Shown: positions 1 to 12,703, counted from the stretch's first letter. The stretch is 51,215 nt of DNA from Welwitschia mirabilis (GCA_051453625.1 JBOZIK010000001.1:245057590-245108804); one strand, 5' to 3'. Program-made: numbers and translations. Notes: generated by a model from the letters alone, not told the origin.

Positions 1-600
1 CATAAATATCACTCATTCTTCAGTACAATGGTTTTAATGGATCTCTTCTCTTGTAGATAATACAACAAATGAAGCACTAGATCTGACCTTAAATGCATAG
101 GTACAACAGATGATAGATCTTCCTTAATCAGGATCACAAAACCAAGATGCTATAGTAAAATATCATAATATTCAATTCTTTGATCAAGATTCAAAAGATA
201 TACAAAATCCTTTTAGTTATCTCTTTCTTGTCTATTTATATTAGAAGGTTCTTGGGATTTATTAAAATTTAAAATGTGCTTCTAATGGATATAAATAACT
301 AGAAAATGGATATCTAATGGATACAAAACAGATAGAGAATTTTAGTTCTATTATGGTTAAGCGATCCCTTAAACATCTAGTCAAATTCATTTAGTACTGT
401 AACTTACATAGGCCACTTAACTGAAGTTTTTGATCATTTCAATTTCTTACTACTCCATGTCTGGTTAACCCCTCAAGGTTTGATTAACCCCCATCCAGTC
501 AGTTTTAATTCTATCTAGTTACCTATTAGTCTTAATAAAAAATCATTCTAATATTTTACATCAAGTCTAATCAACCTCTTCAGGTGTCTGATCGGTCCTA
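1..600. repeat. Truncated copy of the dispersed plant repeat, ending at a gap
   Basis: Bases 1-600 match 2181-2780 at a constant offset of 2180 with scattered substitutions, mostly C/T and G/A. The copy is cut by the window start and ends on the last base before the gap at 601-700. It holds no coding frame. Because it follows the gap-flank pattern seen throughout the window, it may be an unmerged contig overlap, not an independent insertion. Confidence 0.85.
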
Positions 601-700
601 NNNNNNNNNNNNNNNNNNNNNNNNNNNNNNNNNNNNNNNNNNNNNNNNNNNNNNNNNNNNNNNNNNNNNNNNNNNNNNNNNNNNNNNNNNNNNNNNNNNN

Positions 701-1796
701 ATAAATTAAAAATTTCAAGAGGAGATAATAATATATTTTACATCTTATTTACTCATTTAAATTATTGGTAAATGTGGTAGGTGTACTATATTGTGAATAA
801 ACATTTTTTTCTTTGTGTTATGTCATTGATAGATTCTATGCATTTTGAAACAAATAAGATTTTGGACAAGTACACGCATTCTTACCTAGAACCAAGAACG
901 ATAAATGAGAAGATTTACTCTACCATGACTTTAATTTTCTTGAGATGTATAAGGGTAGTTGGTTCATAGTATACTCATTGTTTTATTCATTGAATTGAAG
1001 AGGTTGTTTCATTATCCCATATGACAATTTTGAGCTTTATACATTTATTCTTTTCATGCATGTCTTGGACAAATTAAGCTTACTTATGAGCGTATGAAGG
1101 ATTAAAAAGAAGTTAGCATGAGGAAATGATGCATGTAATTAACTTGCTAATTAAAGTAAGAAGATTACTGACCCTAGTTAGGTGCATGAGTTATAAATAT
1201 GATCTTTTTTTGTACTCCAATGTCATTTATTACTCATTGCACTTATTAATACTAAATCATATGATCTTTAGCTATTTTCATTTGTTTATCTATGTATAAA
1301 GATCCTTCACTCTCTCGTAAAAGTAGATACTTTTCTTTTTTTTAAATACAAGTGCATTTTATTCTTTTCTCTCTCTTTCTTTTATTCTCTTACTTGTGGA
1401 GCTTGGAGCTTGGAATCTTGGAGCTAAGAAATTCTTGAGCTTGAATCTTCATCAATCTTTAACTATCAAAGACTTACTAACCTTCAAGTAAAATTTCTAG
1501 TGGAATGGTATGATATTGCATTAAAGAAGTATTTATGATTTTTATGTAATTATTTATGCAATTATGTTATAAAATATTGTTCCCTTCCATTAGCTCTAAT
1601 CAAGTTGCTAGGGAGATATGAGGAGTCTATTGTGCTTAGTGATGGAGGTTACTCATGGATGAATATGGCTAATTGACCAGAGGGTTCAATATTAAAGGTA
1701 AATAAAAAGAAATTTAGATACCCATGTTTATTTTAATATTACATTTTTATTTATTATGCATTAGTCCATCTTATTAGGAGTAAAGTATGTGATAGG
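701..1796. other. AT-rich spacer without recognised gene
   Basis: A 62-codon open frame at 781-969 has no recognisable motif and is the length expected by chance in AT-rich DNA. I see no RNA gene, splice-site series or transposon terminus. If the gap at 601-700 is an unmerged overlap, a second copy of this stretch should lie just upstream of the window. Confidence 0.5.
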
Positions 1797-3240
1797 ATCG
1801 AGAACCCTAGAGGGGGGTGAATAGGTTCTTTAAAAAAATTAAACAAAATAGGATCACGATATAACAAAAACTTGCTCAAAATATAATGCTAATAAAATCG
1901 TGTATACAAAGTAAAACTGAAAGTATTCAAAGTACAAAATATTGAATAGATGCATGCAGGATTTTATAGTGATTCGAGAAACCTCCTACTTTACTCTCGA
2001 TGATTAACTTATCCCCAAGCTAGATCTAGATCTTTGTTAACTCTTCTAGGTATTGTAGGTTCACTTGTAAAGTTTACACATGGAATTCTTCAGGCTAAGT
2101 CTCAACCTTTCTAACAGACCTTTGCAGGCTTAATCTCAACCTTCATAGGGTGTAATAGTAATGGTAAGAATTCCTTGATGCATAAATATCACTCGTTCTT
2201 TGGTACAATGATTTTAATGAATCTCTTCTTCTATAGATAATACAACAAATGAAGCACTATATTTGACCTTAAATGCATAGGTACAACAAATGATAGATCT
2301 TCCTTAATCAAGATCACAAAACCAAGATGATACAGTAAAATATCATAATATTCAATCCTTTAGTTAAGATTAAAAAGATATCCAAAAGTATTTTAGTTAT
2401 CTCTCTCTTGTCTATTTATATTGGAAGGCTCTTAGGATTTATTAAAATTTAAAATGTGCTTTTAATGGTTATAAATAGCTAGAAAATGGATATCTAATGG
2501 ATATAAAATAGATAGAGAATTTTAGTTCTGTTATGGCTAATCGACCCCTTAAACATTTATTCGACTTCATTTAGTATTGTGACTTACATAGGACACTTGA
2601 CTAAAGTTTTTGATCATCCTAATTTCTTACTACTCCATGTCTGGTTAACCCCTTAAGGTTTGATCAACCCCCATTTAGTCACTTTTAATTCTATTTGGTC
2701 ATCCATTAGTCTTAATAAAAAATAATTCCAATTTTTCACATCAGGTCTAATTAACCTCTTCAGGTATCTAATCAGTCCTATGATGATTGACTTAGAAATA
2801 TTAGCTACATAGTGCTCAAGTCTGATCAACCCCTTTAAAAGTCTAGCTGACACCTTGACAATTGGGTTAGGAGTACTTCTATTAAATCCATAAATCTTAT
2901 CAACTCCATCATAGATCCAGTTAACCTCTTGTCATTCAGTTCACAAATATTGTTCTCCTGATCACATGTCTAGTCAACCCCATCAGAAATCTGGTTAGTA
3001 CCTCTGAATTCAGTTCAATTCTAAGAGTATGCTCTAGGTGTGGTCGACCCCTTGAAAGTTTGGTCGACCCCTCAAGAGTGTAAGTAAGCTTGACAAATTT
3101 CTAGTGATTAGATTTTAACAATTATTACTTTAGCATTTAGCCTGCAAGTGATTAACATCTTCTTCATAAGATACACAAAATTTGCTACATACAAAAAATT
3201 AGTTTGACATTAATTGACAAAACACAATCTAATAGGTAAA
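1797..3240 (+). mobile_element. Dispersed repeat of the 'ccctagaggggggtgaatagg' type, class uncertain
   Basis: The segment begins with a G-run motif (1810-1836) that I recognise as recurrent in many plant genomes, although I cannot assign the family to a class. It is bounded by an exact 9-bp direct repeat, TGTGATAGG, at 1788-1796 and 3241-3249, which would fit a target-site duplication. No terminal inverted repeat, LTR pair or coding frame is visible. The interior holds many degenerate GGTCGACCCC-like motifs. A 9-bp duplication suits Mutator-like elements, but without visible inverted ends that class is a guess. Seen: the motif and direct repeat. Inferred: that they mark the element ends. Confidence 0.5.
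2536..3078. repeat. Degenerate GGTCGACCCC-type interspersed motif cluster
   Basis: Variants of a 'ggtcgacccctYaagg' motif recur irregularly about ten times. The clearest are the two adjacent copies at 3041-3076; the others differ mostly by C-to-T or G-to-A changes (gttaacccc, gatcaacccc, agtcaacccc). The cluster lies inside the dispersed repeat. Confidence 0.55.
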
Positions 3241-3249
3241 TGTGATAGG

Positions 3250-5300
3250 TTTCAATACCCTTCTAAGAGCCATGTAGGAACATCAATGATTGTATAATTT
3301 ACAACTATAAAAGTTGGGCACTAGTGTTACTATTGTTTTTCCCTCTTTACAGAGTTTAGTAAAATCTAATATTGGTTGATGAATGTAAGACAATACTCAT
3401 TAAATACAATCATGGCTAGAGTAAGCCAAAATAAGAGATAAGACCATAGGCTATACATTTATTTTCTGAATAATTAATTTAATTTCTCAATACTACAGAG
3501 CTATATGTTCAATTATAATATTTTAAAGATGCCCTATTAGAAGGTTGTTAAAGATAAAATACTCATTTTATTTATTGCTTAAGTTCTATGAATCGTAGGA
3601 GTACAATAAAGGATTTGATTTAAGGTTTACATAAGCAGTGCATTACTATGTAGAATTAGATGTGTTACACATATATGATTTTGCAAAATTCACACTTATT
3701 ATTTTGATGGTTCCTTCCATTAGAAAACCAGGGTATAACAAAGGTTTACTCTTTAAGATTTACACATTATCCTATCTAGTTTTAATTTTATATTTTTAAA
3801 CAATCATAGAACTAAGCTTATAGCTCAGGATTTTAAACTAGATAGAAGAGGCTTACAAAGTTAAATACTCTAGTAAAGCCCCTTAAAATCCTTGTTATAT
3901 GTTAATCTAAAGTAGATGTTAAAAGAAAAAATTGTAAATCCTAAAGAAAAAACTATAGGATAGAGGAAATATCATGAAATAATGAAATGACTCTCAAGAT
4001 ATTCATTGACTTATAAGCTAAAGATAATTAACATAAATCACACATTTTTGGAACTAATGAACTACAAGCCTTGAGTTTATAAGGGTGATAGGAGTTAGAG
4101 AAAAATGTAGTTATTAGGAATAGATCTTCAAAAGTAAATCAAGATGAATTTAATATTCTTGTAAGTAATCTATTTATATAACAGTTATCATGCTCTCTAG
4201 ATTCTTTTAAAAACATTCATTCTTGAAAGTGTACCTCTATGTGGTCAAAAACTCTAGTTAATAATATAAGAGATATTATTATTTTTATTGGTTAGAAATT
4301 AAAGAGATGTTATTGTTATATTCTTCTTACTATTATTACTAATGATACTACCATTATCAATATTATTATTGTCATAATTATAAGGAGGAAAACTTAAATA
4401 AGAATATAAAATATGTAAACATATGTACCATTCTTAGGAAAAACCTATAAAATATCCTAAGTTATAATAATAAAAGTATTTTAATAATTTAAATTAAAAA
4501 ATAATAGTATTTAAAATAACCATCTCCACTATACCCTTATCTATGCATGGAGACATGTTTCTCTCCAATTTTAAACATATTATTCTTTATGTATGATTTA
4601 TAAGATGGTAGGATAAGATGAACTATGATAGTTATAAGCTAGTAATCATAGATTAGTGATTAATATATTTTTTCCTTAGTAGTTAAAATTTCCAAATTTC
4701 TGGAGATTATGTACCTATAAAAAAGAGGCTATTTGCTTAAGGAGAAGGGCTTATATAACTAGGTAAAAGCATTTATATTCTCAGATAAAAAGGGGATGTG
4801 TACCTAGGTAAAGAGGATGTGTGTTCACCATCCTATTATTAACTATTTTAATCATATGTTATTCCATATTAAACATGGATATATATCTGGAATATTCTTT
4901 GAAATGGATGTATGAGCCTTTTTTAAACTTACTTAACATGTTGATGAGCTGATATGATGATGTATGAGATTGCAAGGGTTTTGTTTCCATACATTTATTT
5001 ATGCTATTCTTTTACATTTATTCCTATGCTTGATAATCTAATCATTTACATAACAAAATATTGTTAAGTTCTTCATTCGTTAGAAGAAGTTAAAATACAT
5101 GACATATATAGCATGAAAAATCGTATGTCATTTCTTGTTGATGTTTACCTCTCTTTATGATAATTGTAATAGGTTGTGTTTCTTAATATATAACTCATAA
5201 AGTACTCTTGTATAAAATTTGTATAATAGTATAATGTCTAAAATAAATTCTATTAATATTATCATGCTTGTTACTAGAATATCTATTTGCAATTTGATTC
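3250..5300. other. AT-rich region, no recognised gene
   Basis: Stops are dense in all six frames. I found no conserved protein motif, LTR end, terminal inverted repeat or RNA gene. Short simple-sequence stretches (att/atta runs near 4310-4385) are the only structure noted. Confidence 0.5.
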
Positions 5301-5301
5301 A

Positions 5302-5483
5302 CATTATGAATATAATAGTATCTATTTAAATTTTACTTATAATCACTTTTATTAACAAATTTACATCATGAATGACTATGTTTCTTACAAAGTATATTAA
5401 ATTCTTTTGTTTAATACTCATCTTTAATTTTACACCATGGATAACTATGTCTTTCATGAGTATTAAAATCCTTTATTCGATGG
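5302..5483 (+). repeat. ~67-bp minisatellite, left part, interrupted by LTR element
   Basis: Three diverged monomers start at the 'cattatgaat / catcatgaatgac / catggataac' motifs near 5302, 5364 and 5433, a spacing of 62-69 bp. The third copy stops after about 50 bp at the target-site duplication of the LTR element. The monomer resumes at 26917 on the far side in the expected phase, so this array is the original target of the insertion. Confidence 0.6.
5479..5483. repeat. Target-site duplication GATGG, left copy
   Basis: The 5-bp GATGG immediately precedes the left LTR terminus TATGAC and is repeated exactly at 26917-26921 after the right LTR terminus GTCATA. Five bases is the usual LTR-retrotransposon target duplication. 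The flanking minisatellite monomer is divided at corresponding positions on the two sides. Confidence 0.7.
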
Positions 5484-5982
5484 TATGACCTTCCCAATTT
5501 CATTTATAAAAATTAAAGTAAAAAGGATTAATAGTAAATGGAAATATCATTTAAAAAATATTAAAAAAATAATCATATCTTCATGAAAATAAGTGATTAA
5601 ATTATAGACTAAAGAAAATAAGATACTCATCTTTATTACATAATAATCTAGAGAGAGACTCATGATTTCATTATCACCTAATGAACGTCTGTGGTATAGT
5701 GATTCGACTAGGTCATATTTCCTTCAACGTCAAGTCTATGGAACCATTGGGAGATCAAGATAGCTTATGAAGGACTCAGTATGCCCCTATGTAAATCACA
5801 TGCATCCCCTTTGCTTTTCCAAAAATCTCATTTAATCATGATGAAATAATGTGATACTTCAAAATAGTTATTCCATAAGGGTTTTACCCCTTGAGTGGTT
5901 ATAAAATTATTCATAGTTTATTTAATAAATAATAAAACTAATATAACAAATGATAGTTTAAAAAAGGGTTTTGGAATCATTA
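5484..5982 (-). repeat. 3' LTR (left copy) of the LARD-like element
   Basis: Aligns along its length with 26414-26916, with long shared blocks such as 'catttataaaaatta', 'actcatctttattacataat' and 'atgtaaatcacatgcatc'. The outer edge is TATGACC; the inner edge is placed at ...TCATTA by alignment to GTCATA of the right copy and is uncertain by a few bases. Confidence 0.75.
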
Positions 5983-5986
5983 TGAA

Positions 5987-5996
5987 TCCTCCTTTA
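5987..5996 (-). other. Polypurine-tract-like sequence
   Basis: On the minus strand this reads TAAAGGAGGA, about four bases from the inner edge of the left LTR, where the second-strand primer of a minus-oriented LTR element should lie. Confidence 0.45.
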
Positions 5997-6392
5997 TATT
6001 TTTACTTGTCCTTAAACTATTGTTATTCCCTAGGATCATTTTATTGCTAGGACTATTTAGCTTTAAAATCTTCATTCTTTTTGTGTTTTTTTCATTAGTA
6101 AAAACTCTATTAGCTTCATAATTATTCTCAAATAAATATGAATAATTGTATCTCATCAATTATTTGTTTCCCTAGCTAAATTGATTATTATAAGACTATT
6201 CAATTAAAAATTCCTTTATTATGATAAATAGTGGAAAATTGGTATTGCATAATTTGAAATTGTGGGCTAGGATTAANNNNNNNNNNNNNNNNNNNNNNNN
6301 NNNNNNNNNNNNNNNNNNNNNNNNNNNNNNNNNNNNNNNNNNNNNNNNNNNNNNNNNNNNNNNNNNNNNNNNNNNNNNGTAAGCTTTTTACA
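5997..6392. other. Internal region of LARD-like element, with a 102-N gap
   Basis: No coding frame or motif is seen. The 6277-6378 gap (102 N) is unlike most gaps here because its flanks do not match each other. Confidence 0.4.
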
Positions 6393-7200
6393 GAGACTTA
6401 ACATTACTTTATATTTAGTACATGGTTAATATAATAATTTATCTAAGTTAATTAAACAACTTTAAGTTTTGATAAAATACTTATCTTAGCCTTGAGTTAA
6501 TTATTATTGGATTCCACTTAGATTGTAAAATTTATGATGTCATCATTATGATAGTGGTGCTCTGCTCCCTTTAAATTATGATTGATCATTTATTCCAATA
6601 AACTACTTATATATACTTTTCATCTTTCCTTGATCATTTTGGATTATTATATCAATATTTTAGCATTTCCATATGATTCTNNNNNNNNNNNNNNNNNNNN
6701 NNNNNNNNNNNNNNNNNNNNNNNNNNNNNNNNNNNNNNNNNNNNNNNNNNNNNNNNNNNNNNNNNNNNNNNNNNNNNNNNNNNNNNNNNNNNNNNNNNNN
6801 NNNNNNNNNNNNNNNNNNNNNNNNNNNNNNNNNNNNNNNNNNNNNNNNNNNNNNNNNNNNNNNNNNNNNNNNNNNNNNNNNNNNNNNNNNNNNNNNNNNN
6901 NNNNNNNNNNNNAAGACTTAACATTACTTTATATTTAGTACATGGTTAATATAATAATTTATTTAAGTTAATTAAACAACTTTAAGTTTTGATAAAATAC
7001 TTATCTTAGCCTTTAGTTAATTATTAGTGAATTCCACTTAGATTGTAAAATTGATGACATCATCATTATGATAGTGGTGCTCTACTCCCTTTAACTTATG
7101 ATTGATCATTTATTTCAATAAACTACTTATATATATTTTTCATCTTTCCTTGATCATCTTGAGTTATTATATCAATATTGTAGCATTTCCATATGATTCT
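6393..7200. repeat. Gap-flanking duplication, offset 520, around 6681-6912
   Basis: 6394-6680 is nearly identical to 6914-7200. The left copy ends exactly at the gap (232 N) and the right copy starts exactly after it. This fits an unmerged overlap between two contigs; a true tandem duplication is the alternative. Confidence 0.85.
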
Positions 7201-7627
7201 GATTAATTATTTAACTCCTTAAGATGCTTATGTTATCTTAGCATCATTTGATGAGCATGTTAGACTACTATATCAATAGTGTAATAATCTTTATAATTTT
7301 GGTGGCCTATTTGATCTTTTACACTAGTTATGTTAACTTTTATCATCATATGTTTATTTAGAACTACTATATTAGCAATATAATACCTCCTTATAAGTTT
7401 CTTGGATGATTGAACTCCTTGGCTACTTAGGTCAGCACTACATTATTTTAAAACTATTTTTAGGTTTTATATTAATAGTGTGATATTCCCATATACATTT
7501 TTGGAGTCTTTGATTTCTTTATATTCTTAGGTTAGCATGGCATCATTTTGAAATTGTTTTAAGATGCCATTTTAGTGGTATAATGCTTCCTTATAATTTT
7601 GGTTGAGTTTTTAACCTCCTTAACTAC

Positions 7628-8397
7628 TTAGATCAATATGAAATCATTCTATGGTTATTTTAAGATGCTATGTGAGCAATGTGATATCGCCTTATGATCT
7701 TGGATGACTATTAGATCTCTATAACTATTTAAGTTAACAAGATATTACTTTTGAGATGCCATGTCAATAGCATAGCTTCCATGACTACTTAGATAAACAT
7801 AACATCCTCTTTAAGGTGTTGTGTCAATAGTGTGATTCCCTTTGTGATTTGAGTTTACTATTAGATCTTTTTAATTGCATAGATTAGTATGACATTATTT
7901 TAATATGCCATGTCAATAGCGTAGCTCCTCCTTATAATTAGAGTTGACTATTAGGCCTTTATNNNNNNNNNNNNNNNNNNNNNNNNNNNNNNNNNNNNNN
8001 NNNNNNNNNNNNNNNNNNNNNNNNNNNNNNNNNNNNNNNNNNNNNNNNNNNNNNNNNNNNNNTTATATCAGTATGACATCATTCTATGATTATTTTAAGA
8101 TGCTATGTGAGTAGTGTGATATCGCCTTATGATTTTGGTTGACTATTAGACCTCTATAACTATTTAAGTTAACACGATATTACTTTTAAGATGCCATGTT
8201 AGTAGCATGACATCCATGACTACTTAGATCAACACAACATCATCTTTAAGGTGTTGTGTCAATAGTGTGATTCCACTTTGTGATTTAAGTTTACTATTAG
8301 ATCTTTTTAATTGCTTAGATTAGTATGACATTATTTTAATATGCCATTTCAGTAGCATAGCTCCTCCTTATAATTAGAAGTGACTGTTAGGCCTTTA
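7628..8397. repeat. Gap-flanking duplication, offset 435, around 7963-8062
   Basis: 7628-7962 matches 8063-8397 with several substitutions. The left copy ends on the last base before the 100-N gap and the right begins on the first base after it. About four array monomers are affected. Confidence 0.8.
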
Positions 8398-8945
8398 ATT
8401 GCTTAGATTAATATGACATTATTATCAAGATGCCATGTTAGTAGTATAATTTTTCCTTATAATTCTAGTTGACTATTGTATTTTTGTAATTCCTTAGATT
8501 AGGATGACAAAATTTTTGAGGTGTCATGTTAGTAGTAGGTCTTTCCCTATGATTTAAGTTGCCTGTTAGACCTCTGTGACTACTTAAATTAGCATGAAAT
8601 CACTATTAAAATTCCATTTTATTAGTGTAGCTTGACTATTAAACTTTCATAACTTCTTAGATTAGCATGACGTCTTTTTTAAGGTGCAATATCAGTAGTG
8701 TAAATTTTCCTTATGTTTCTAATTGACTATTCCACCTTTGTAATAGATCAGGTCTATATGACATAATTTTTAAGATGTCATATAAGTAATGTGGCCCTCC
8801 CTTATGATTCTAATTAACCATTAGGCTTCCTTGACTATTTATATTAGCATGACTTCATCTTTGAAATTATGACTTTACCTTATGACTCTAATTGAGTGTT
8901 ATACCTTCATGATTTCTTAGATGAATATGAGATCATTTTTAAGGT

Positions 8946-9597
8946 GTCATGTTAGTCATGTGACTCTACCTTATAATTTTAGATAATTGTTTGACTTTAA
9001 AAGCTACTTAATTTGGGCTACCTACTCAGTGTAATATTTCCTTATGATTCTAGTTTATCCTTTAGTTTTGTAAGGTACTTAGGTCATCATTACGTAATTA
9101 TATAATTGATCTAGACTATCTAGTCAGTAATGTAGTGCCCTCTTGTAATTCTAATTTATTTCTTTGTCTTTAATGCTACTTATATCATCATTACGTAATG
9201 TATGACTAATCTAGTTTATCTNNNNNNNNNNNNNNNNNNNNNNNNNNNNNNNNNNNNNNNNNNNNNNNNNNNNNNNNNNNNNNNNNNNNNNNNNNNNNNN
9301 NNNNNNNNNNNNNNNNNNNNNCCATGTTAGTAGTGTGACTCTACCTTATAATTTTAGGTCATTCTTTGACTTTAAAAGCTACTTAATTTGGCATACCTAG
9401 TCAGTGTAATGTTTCCTTATAATTCTAGTTTATTCTTTAGTTTTGTAGGGTACTTAGGTTATCATTACTTAATTATATAATTGATCAAGACTATCTAGTC
9501 AGTAATGTAGTGCTCCCTTGTAATTCAAATTTATTCTTTAGTCTTATACGCTACTTAGATCATCATTATGTAATTGTATGACTAATCTAGTTTATCT
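8946..9597. repeat. Gap-flanking duplication, offset ~375, around 9222-9321
   Basis: About 8947-9221 matches 9322-9597, with one-base indels. The copies terminate exactly at the gap edges, as at the other 100-N gaps. Confidence 0.8.
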
Positions 9598-10146
9598 AGT
9601 TAATAGTGTAACATTCTCTGATGATTCTGGTTCATCCTTTAGCTTCATGAGCTACTTAGTTCATTACTACTTGATTCTATGATTAATTCAAGCTACCAAG
9701 TTAGTAGTGTAATACCCCCTTATGATTTTGATTCATTCTTTACCTTTATATGCTACTTAAATCATTACTACTTAATGGCATGATTAATTTAAACTACTTA
9801 GTTAATAATGTAACAACATCTTGTGATTTTTGTTTATCATTTGGCTTTAAAAACTGCTTATATTACTAATGCTTTAATCTATGATCAATTTGGAATTCCT
9901 AATCAATAGTGTAATGATCTTTAATATTACTGGCTTATGCTTTAGATTTAGAAACTACTAAGATTATCAATGCTTTATGATTATATTAGATTCCTGGTTA
10001 GCAACATGATGGCCCTTTATGTTACTAGTCCAGCCTTAGCTTCAAAAACTACTCAGGTTGCTAATGCCTCACTCTATAACCAATATGGGCTTCTTGGTTA
10101 GTAGTATGACATCCATTATGTTATTAGTACATGCTTGGACTTCAAA

Positions 10147-10420
10147 AACTTCTTAACATTTATTTTAACAAATGCCCTTAAATAATGGTTATCAAGACAT
10201 TGTTCTATATAAATGTTCTAATTCAATTTTCAACTTTCTTTTTAGGATATTCATCCTTAAAATGCCTTAATAATACATTAATGAATAAGAAAATAAGTTT
10301 CTTTTATAAAGAACATACTAAAAGTGTTTAAAAAGGAATTTTTGGTGAATGCCCTTAATCAAAACTTATCTTTTAGGGTTTGTTTAAATAAACACCCTAG
10401 AAGATGTAGAAACTTAACTA
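10147..10420 (+). repeat. Left terminus and subterminal repeats of the CACTA-like element
   Basis: A degraded terminus (AACTTCTTAACATTT) is followed by 'aaatgccctta', 'aaaatgcctta' and 'gaatgccctta' motifs and by 'ttagggtttgtttaaataaa'. These mirror, in inverted orientation, the motifs at the right end. Confidence 0.5.
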
Positions 10421-10989
10421 AATAAATAATGTTAGCAAATATGAAGAAGGAAGTAAGTTGAATGAAGAGCATAAATCAGTCATTCATAATAGCATTAGAT
10501 TAATAGAGAGAATGGCAAATATATTTTAGGAAAAGGATATTAACAAATAGAAAGCAATGAAATTTCTTAACAAAATTTCTCTTTTAAAAGGTTTTTCACC
10601 ACTGGATGACCTAGAGAAGTGCAAAATTATGTGAGAAACTGGATATTTCTAAATGAAGAAGAAAAGGAAAGTTAAACATTAGTTCATGAAAATTGAAAAA
10701 GTTATTTAGTATGAAATACAGATTACTATGTTTATTAATAAGTAAAAATTAAAGAATTTGACTAGCATTCAGAGTAAGCAACTTTTTCTCTTAATCATTG
10801 GAGTTGAAATTTTCCTTCTTGTGAGTTCCTCTTTAATTATTTTCTTCAAAAGCATTGCTAACATCAATAAGTTATTTCTTATCTTTACTTTTGAGATAGA
10901 GGATAAAATTGATTCTTCGTCTACTTAATAGATGCATTGTCAAGTGTTTTTGCTTGGTTTGATGTTTTGAAACATCAATTTATTTGAAC
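10421..10989. other. CACTA interior, no recognised gene
   Basis: AT-rich sequence with frequent stops and no motif I recognise. It leads into the duplicated block at 10990. Confidence 0.4.
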
Positions 10990-11149
10990 TTTACTTATTT
11001 TTTAAAGCTTTCTACTTCTGTAAAACCACATATTTGAAGAAACTTAAGTGTATATAAAGGTTTTTTCCTTGTATAAGTGGATACTAAAAAAAATTTATGC
11101 TCATTTTTTTAAAGCTTTCTAAGTTTATATGATCAGATATTAAAGTACT

Positions 11150-12703
11150 AGGTATGACTATGTAAAACAAGGACCAACAAAAGACCCCTTACCCATGCGT
11201 GCCCTCAAAAGAAGCAGTTACAAAGGGGATTTCAATGAAGAATAGTAAAGAAAAAGAAGAAAAAAAAAAGAATTAACTGCAACATGTGTGGAAAAAAAGG
11301 AAGAAGAACAACTAGAGAAAAATTAAGAAGAATGATAAAGAAGATAAGAAAAGCATGAGGAAAACATAGAGATCAAGGAAAAAAGGAGCGCATGCAGGTA
11401 ATCTAAGGAGGAATGTTTTAATGCAAGCTAAGTCTCTATAGTTAATAACTATACATGTTTATCAGATTTGTGGTAATGATGTGAGCATGCATACTAATGG
11501 AGATTTATTTATAGCTTATAGTGTATGTGCATTTTTTATATGCAAGCCTTGCTATGGGTATAAGAAAAAAGATGAAACTCAGTCTTTCCCCCGTGTAAAA
11601 CTAGATATCAGAGGCATTGAGATACTTGCCTTTTTCTTGTTTTTCCCCTCTTGAGCAAAGTGAATTATAGAATTGTATTTAATGGTTCATGACTATTTAA
11701 CTTTTCTATTGTGGATTTATTATTGCTAGTAATACTTTCTTTAGCTTTACTATTAATAGGTATTAAAATTTTTATTTTGTAGAAATTCCATAAGTACTTG
11801 GTGATGATGAAGACAATGTTGTAGATGATCTTAATAATAAAAGTAAATTATCTCATAATAATGATAACAATAGTAAACCACAAAGTACTAAGGTAATACT
11901 ACATTGAAAAATGGCCTATGGATGTGAAGAAGATGTGGGCCCTCATGATTTATTAGTCAACAACTTTTTCACATACTCCTTAAAACTAGTGGAAAGCTAG
12001 TAAGTCTCCATTCCTTTTTAAGCATTTTTTTGTAATGCTTCTAATTTTTTAGGACTTAAAACAATTTACGTAATTTTATTCAATTAATAAAATATGTAAA
12101 AATAGGTGTCTAAAGATTTTTTAGCATGAACTCTAGATTATTAATGAGTTATTACTCCTTCCTCTATTGGTAGTAGTGGTAAAGGTGTTCATATGCTTCC
12201 TCATTCCAATCCTTTTCAAGTAGGTTATTTGGTTTAAACTTTACATGTCCTACATAATATACATTCTTTCAATATTTAATAATTATTATTAGAGTAATTT
12301 TTCTCATGATCTCAATATTTTATAATAGTGCATTTTAGGAATGGAGATTCTGGAAGAAGTAGAAGTTTATTTAAATTTGTAAACATTTCATAGAAGAAGA
12401 GAGTAAAATGATGGAAGGTAAAATAGGATAAGAATACCTTGTAGGTGGCTAATCTTACTTAGTATAAATGAAGTAAAAGATGAAGAGATGGATGCTGAAA
12501 TATTAGATGAATAATACCTTTAAATGTATGTCATATTTTTTGTTCCCTGTGTATTTTTTTATATTCATATAAGAGTCCATTATCATAAGGGACTTTAGTT
12601 ATTCATATCTAAGTTGAATTAATTTGATTTTTAGCAACATTATGGAGCTAGTCAAGTAGAGTTCATTATAAAGAAATTTGGTCTTCATGATTTAAATAAT
12701 TAG
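11150..12703 (+). pseudogene. Multi-exon gene-like remnant inside the CACTA-like element, unidentified
   Basis: Several short coding-like segments are bounded by plausible plant splice signals. (1) Around 11150-11397, a Lys/Glu-rich stretch ends at gcatgcag|gtaatc. (2) 11783-11892 follows ttttgtag and ends ag|gtaata; it encodes an acidic, Asn-rich segment with one early stop. (3) About 12338-12418 follows cattttag and ends gaag|gtaaaa. (4) About 12450-12510 encodes an acidic stretch (INEVKDEEMDAEILDE). (5) 12635-12703 follows ttttttag-like sequence and encodes QHYGASQVEFIIKKFGLHDL before a stop. Short multiple exons are known for the TnpA-type gene of En/Spm, which makes a degraded accessory transposon gene a reasonable guess, but no domain is recognised. 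In-frame stops and frame changes show that it is not functional. Confidence 0.35.

Larger units (their letters stand above)
7201..10146. repeat. Tandem array of ~100-bp monomers, left part
   Basis: A diverged monomer with the order 'cttaggtYagcatgacat ... gatgccatgtYagtagtgtgat ... ccttatgattYtRgttgactattaggc' repeats with spacing mostly 90-102 bp, with occasional shorter copies of 60-75 bp. Monomers near 9000-10146 form a second variant ('tacctagtcagtgtaat ... attctagtttatcctttagc'). Two gaps (7963-8062, 9222-9321) sit inside it and are flanked by unmerged copies, so true length is uncertain; roughly 25-30 monomers are visible. No frame stays open. The array belongs to the internal region of the surrounding LTR element and continues at 25601-26260 beyond the nested insertion. 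Confidence 0.8.
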
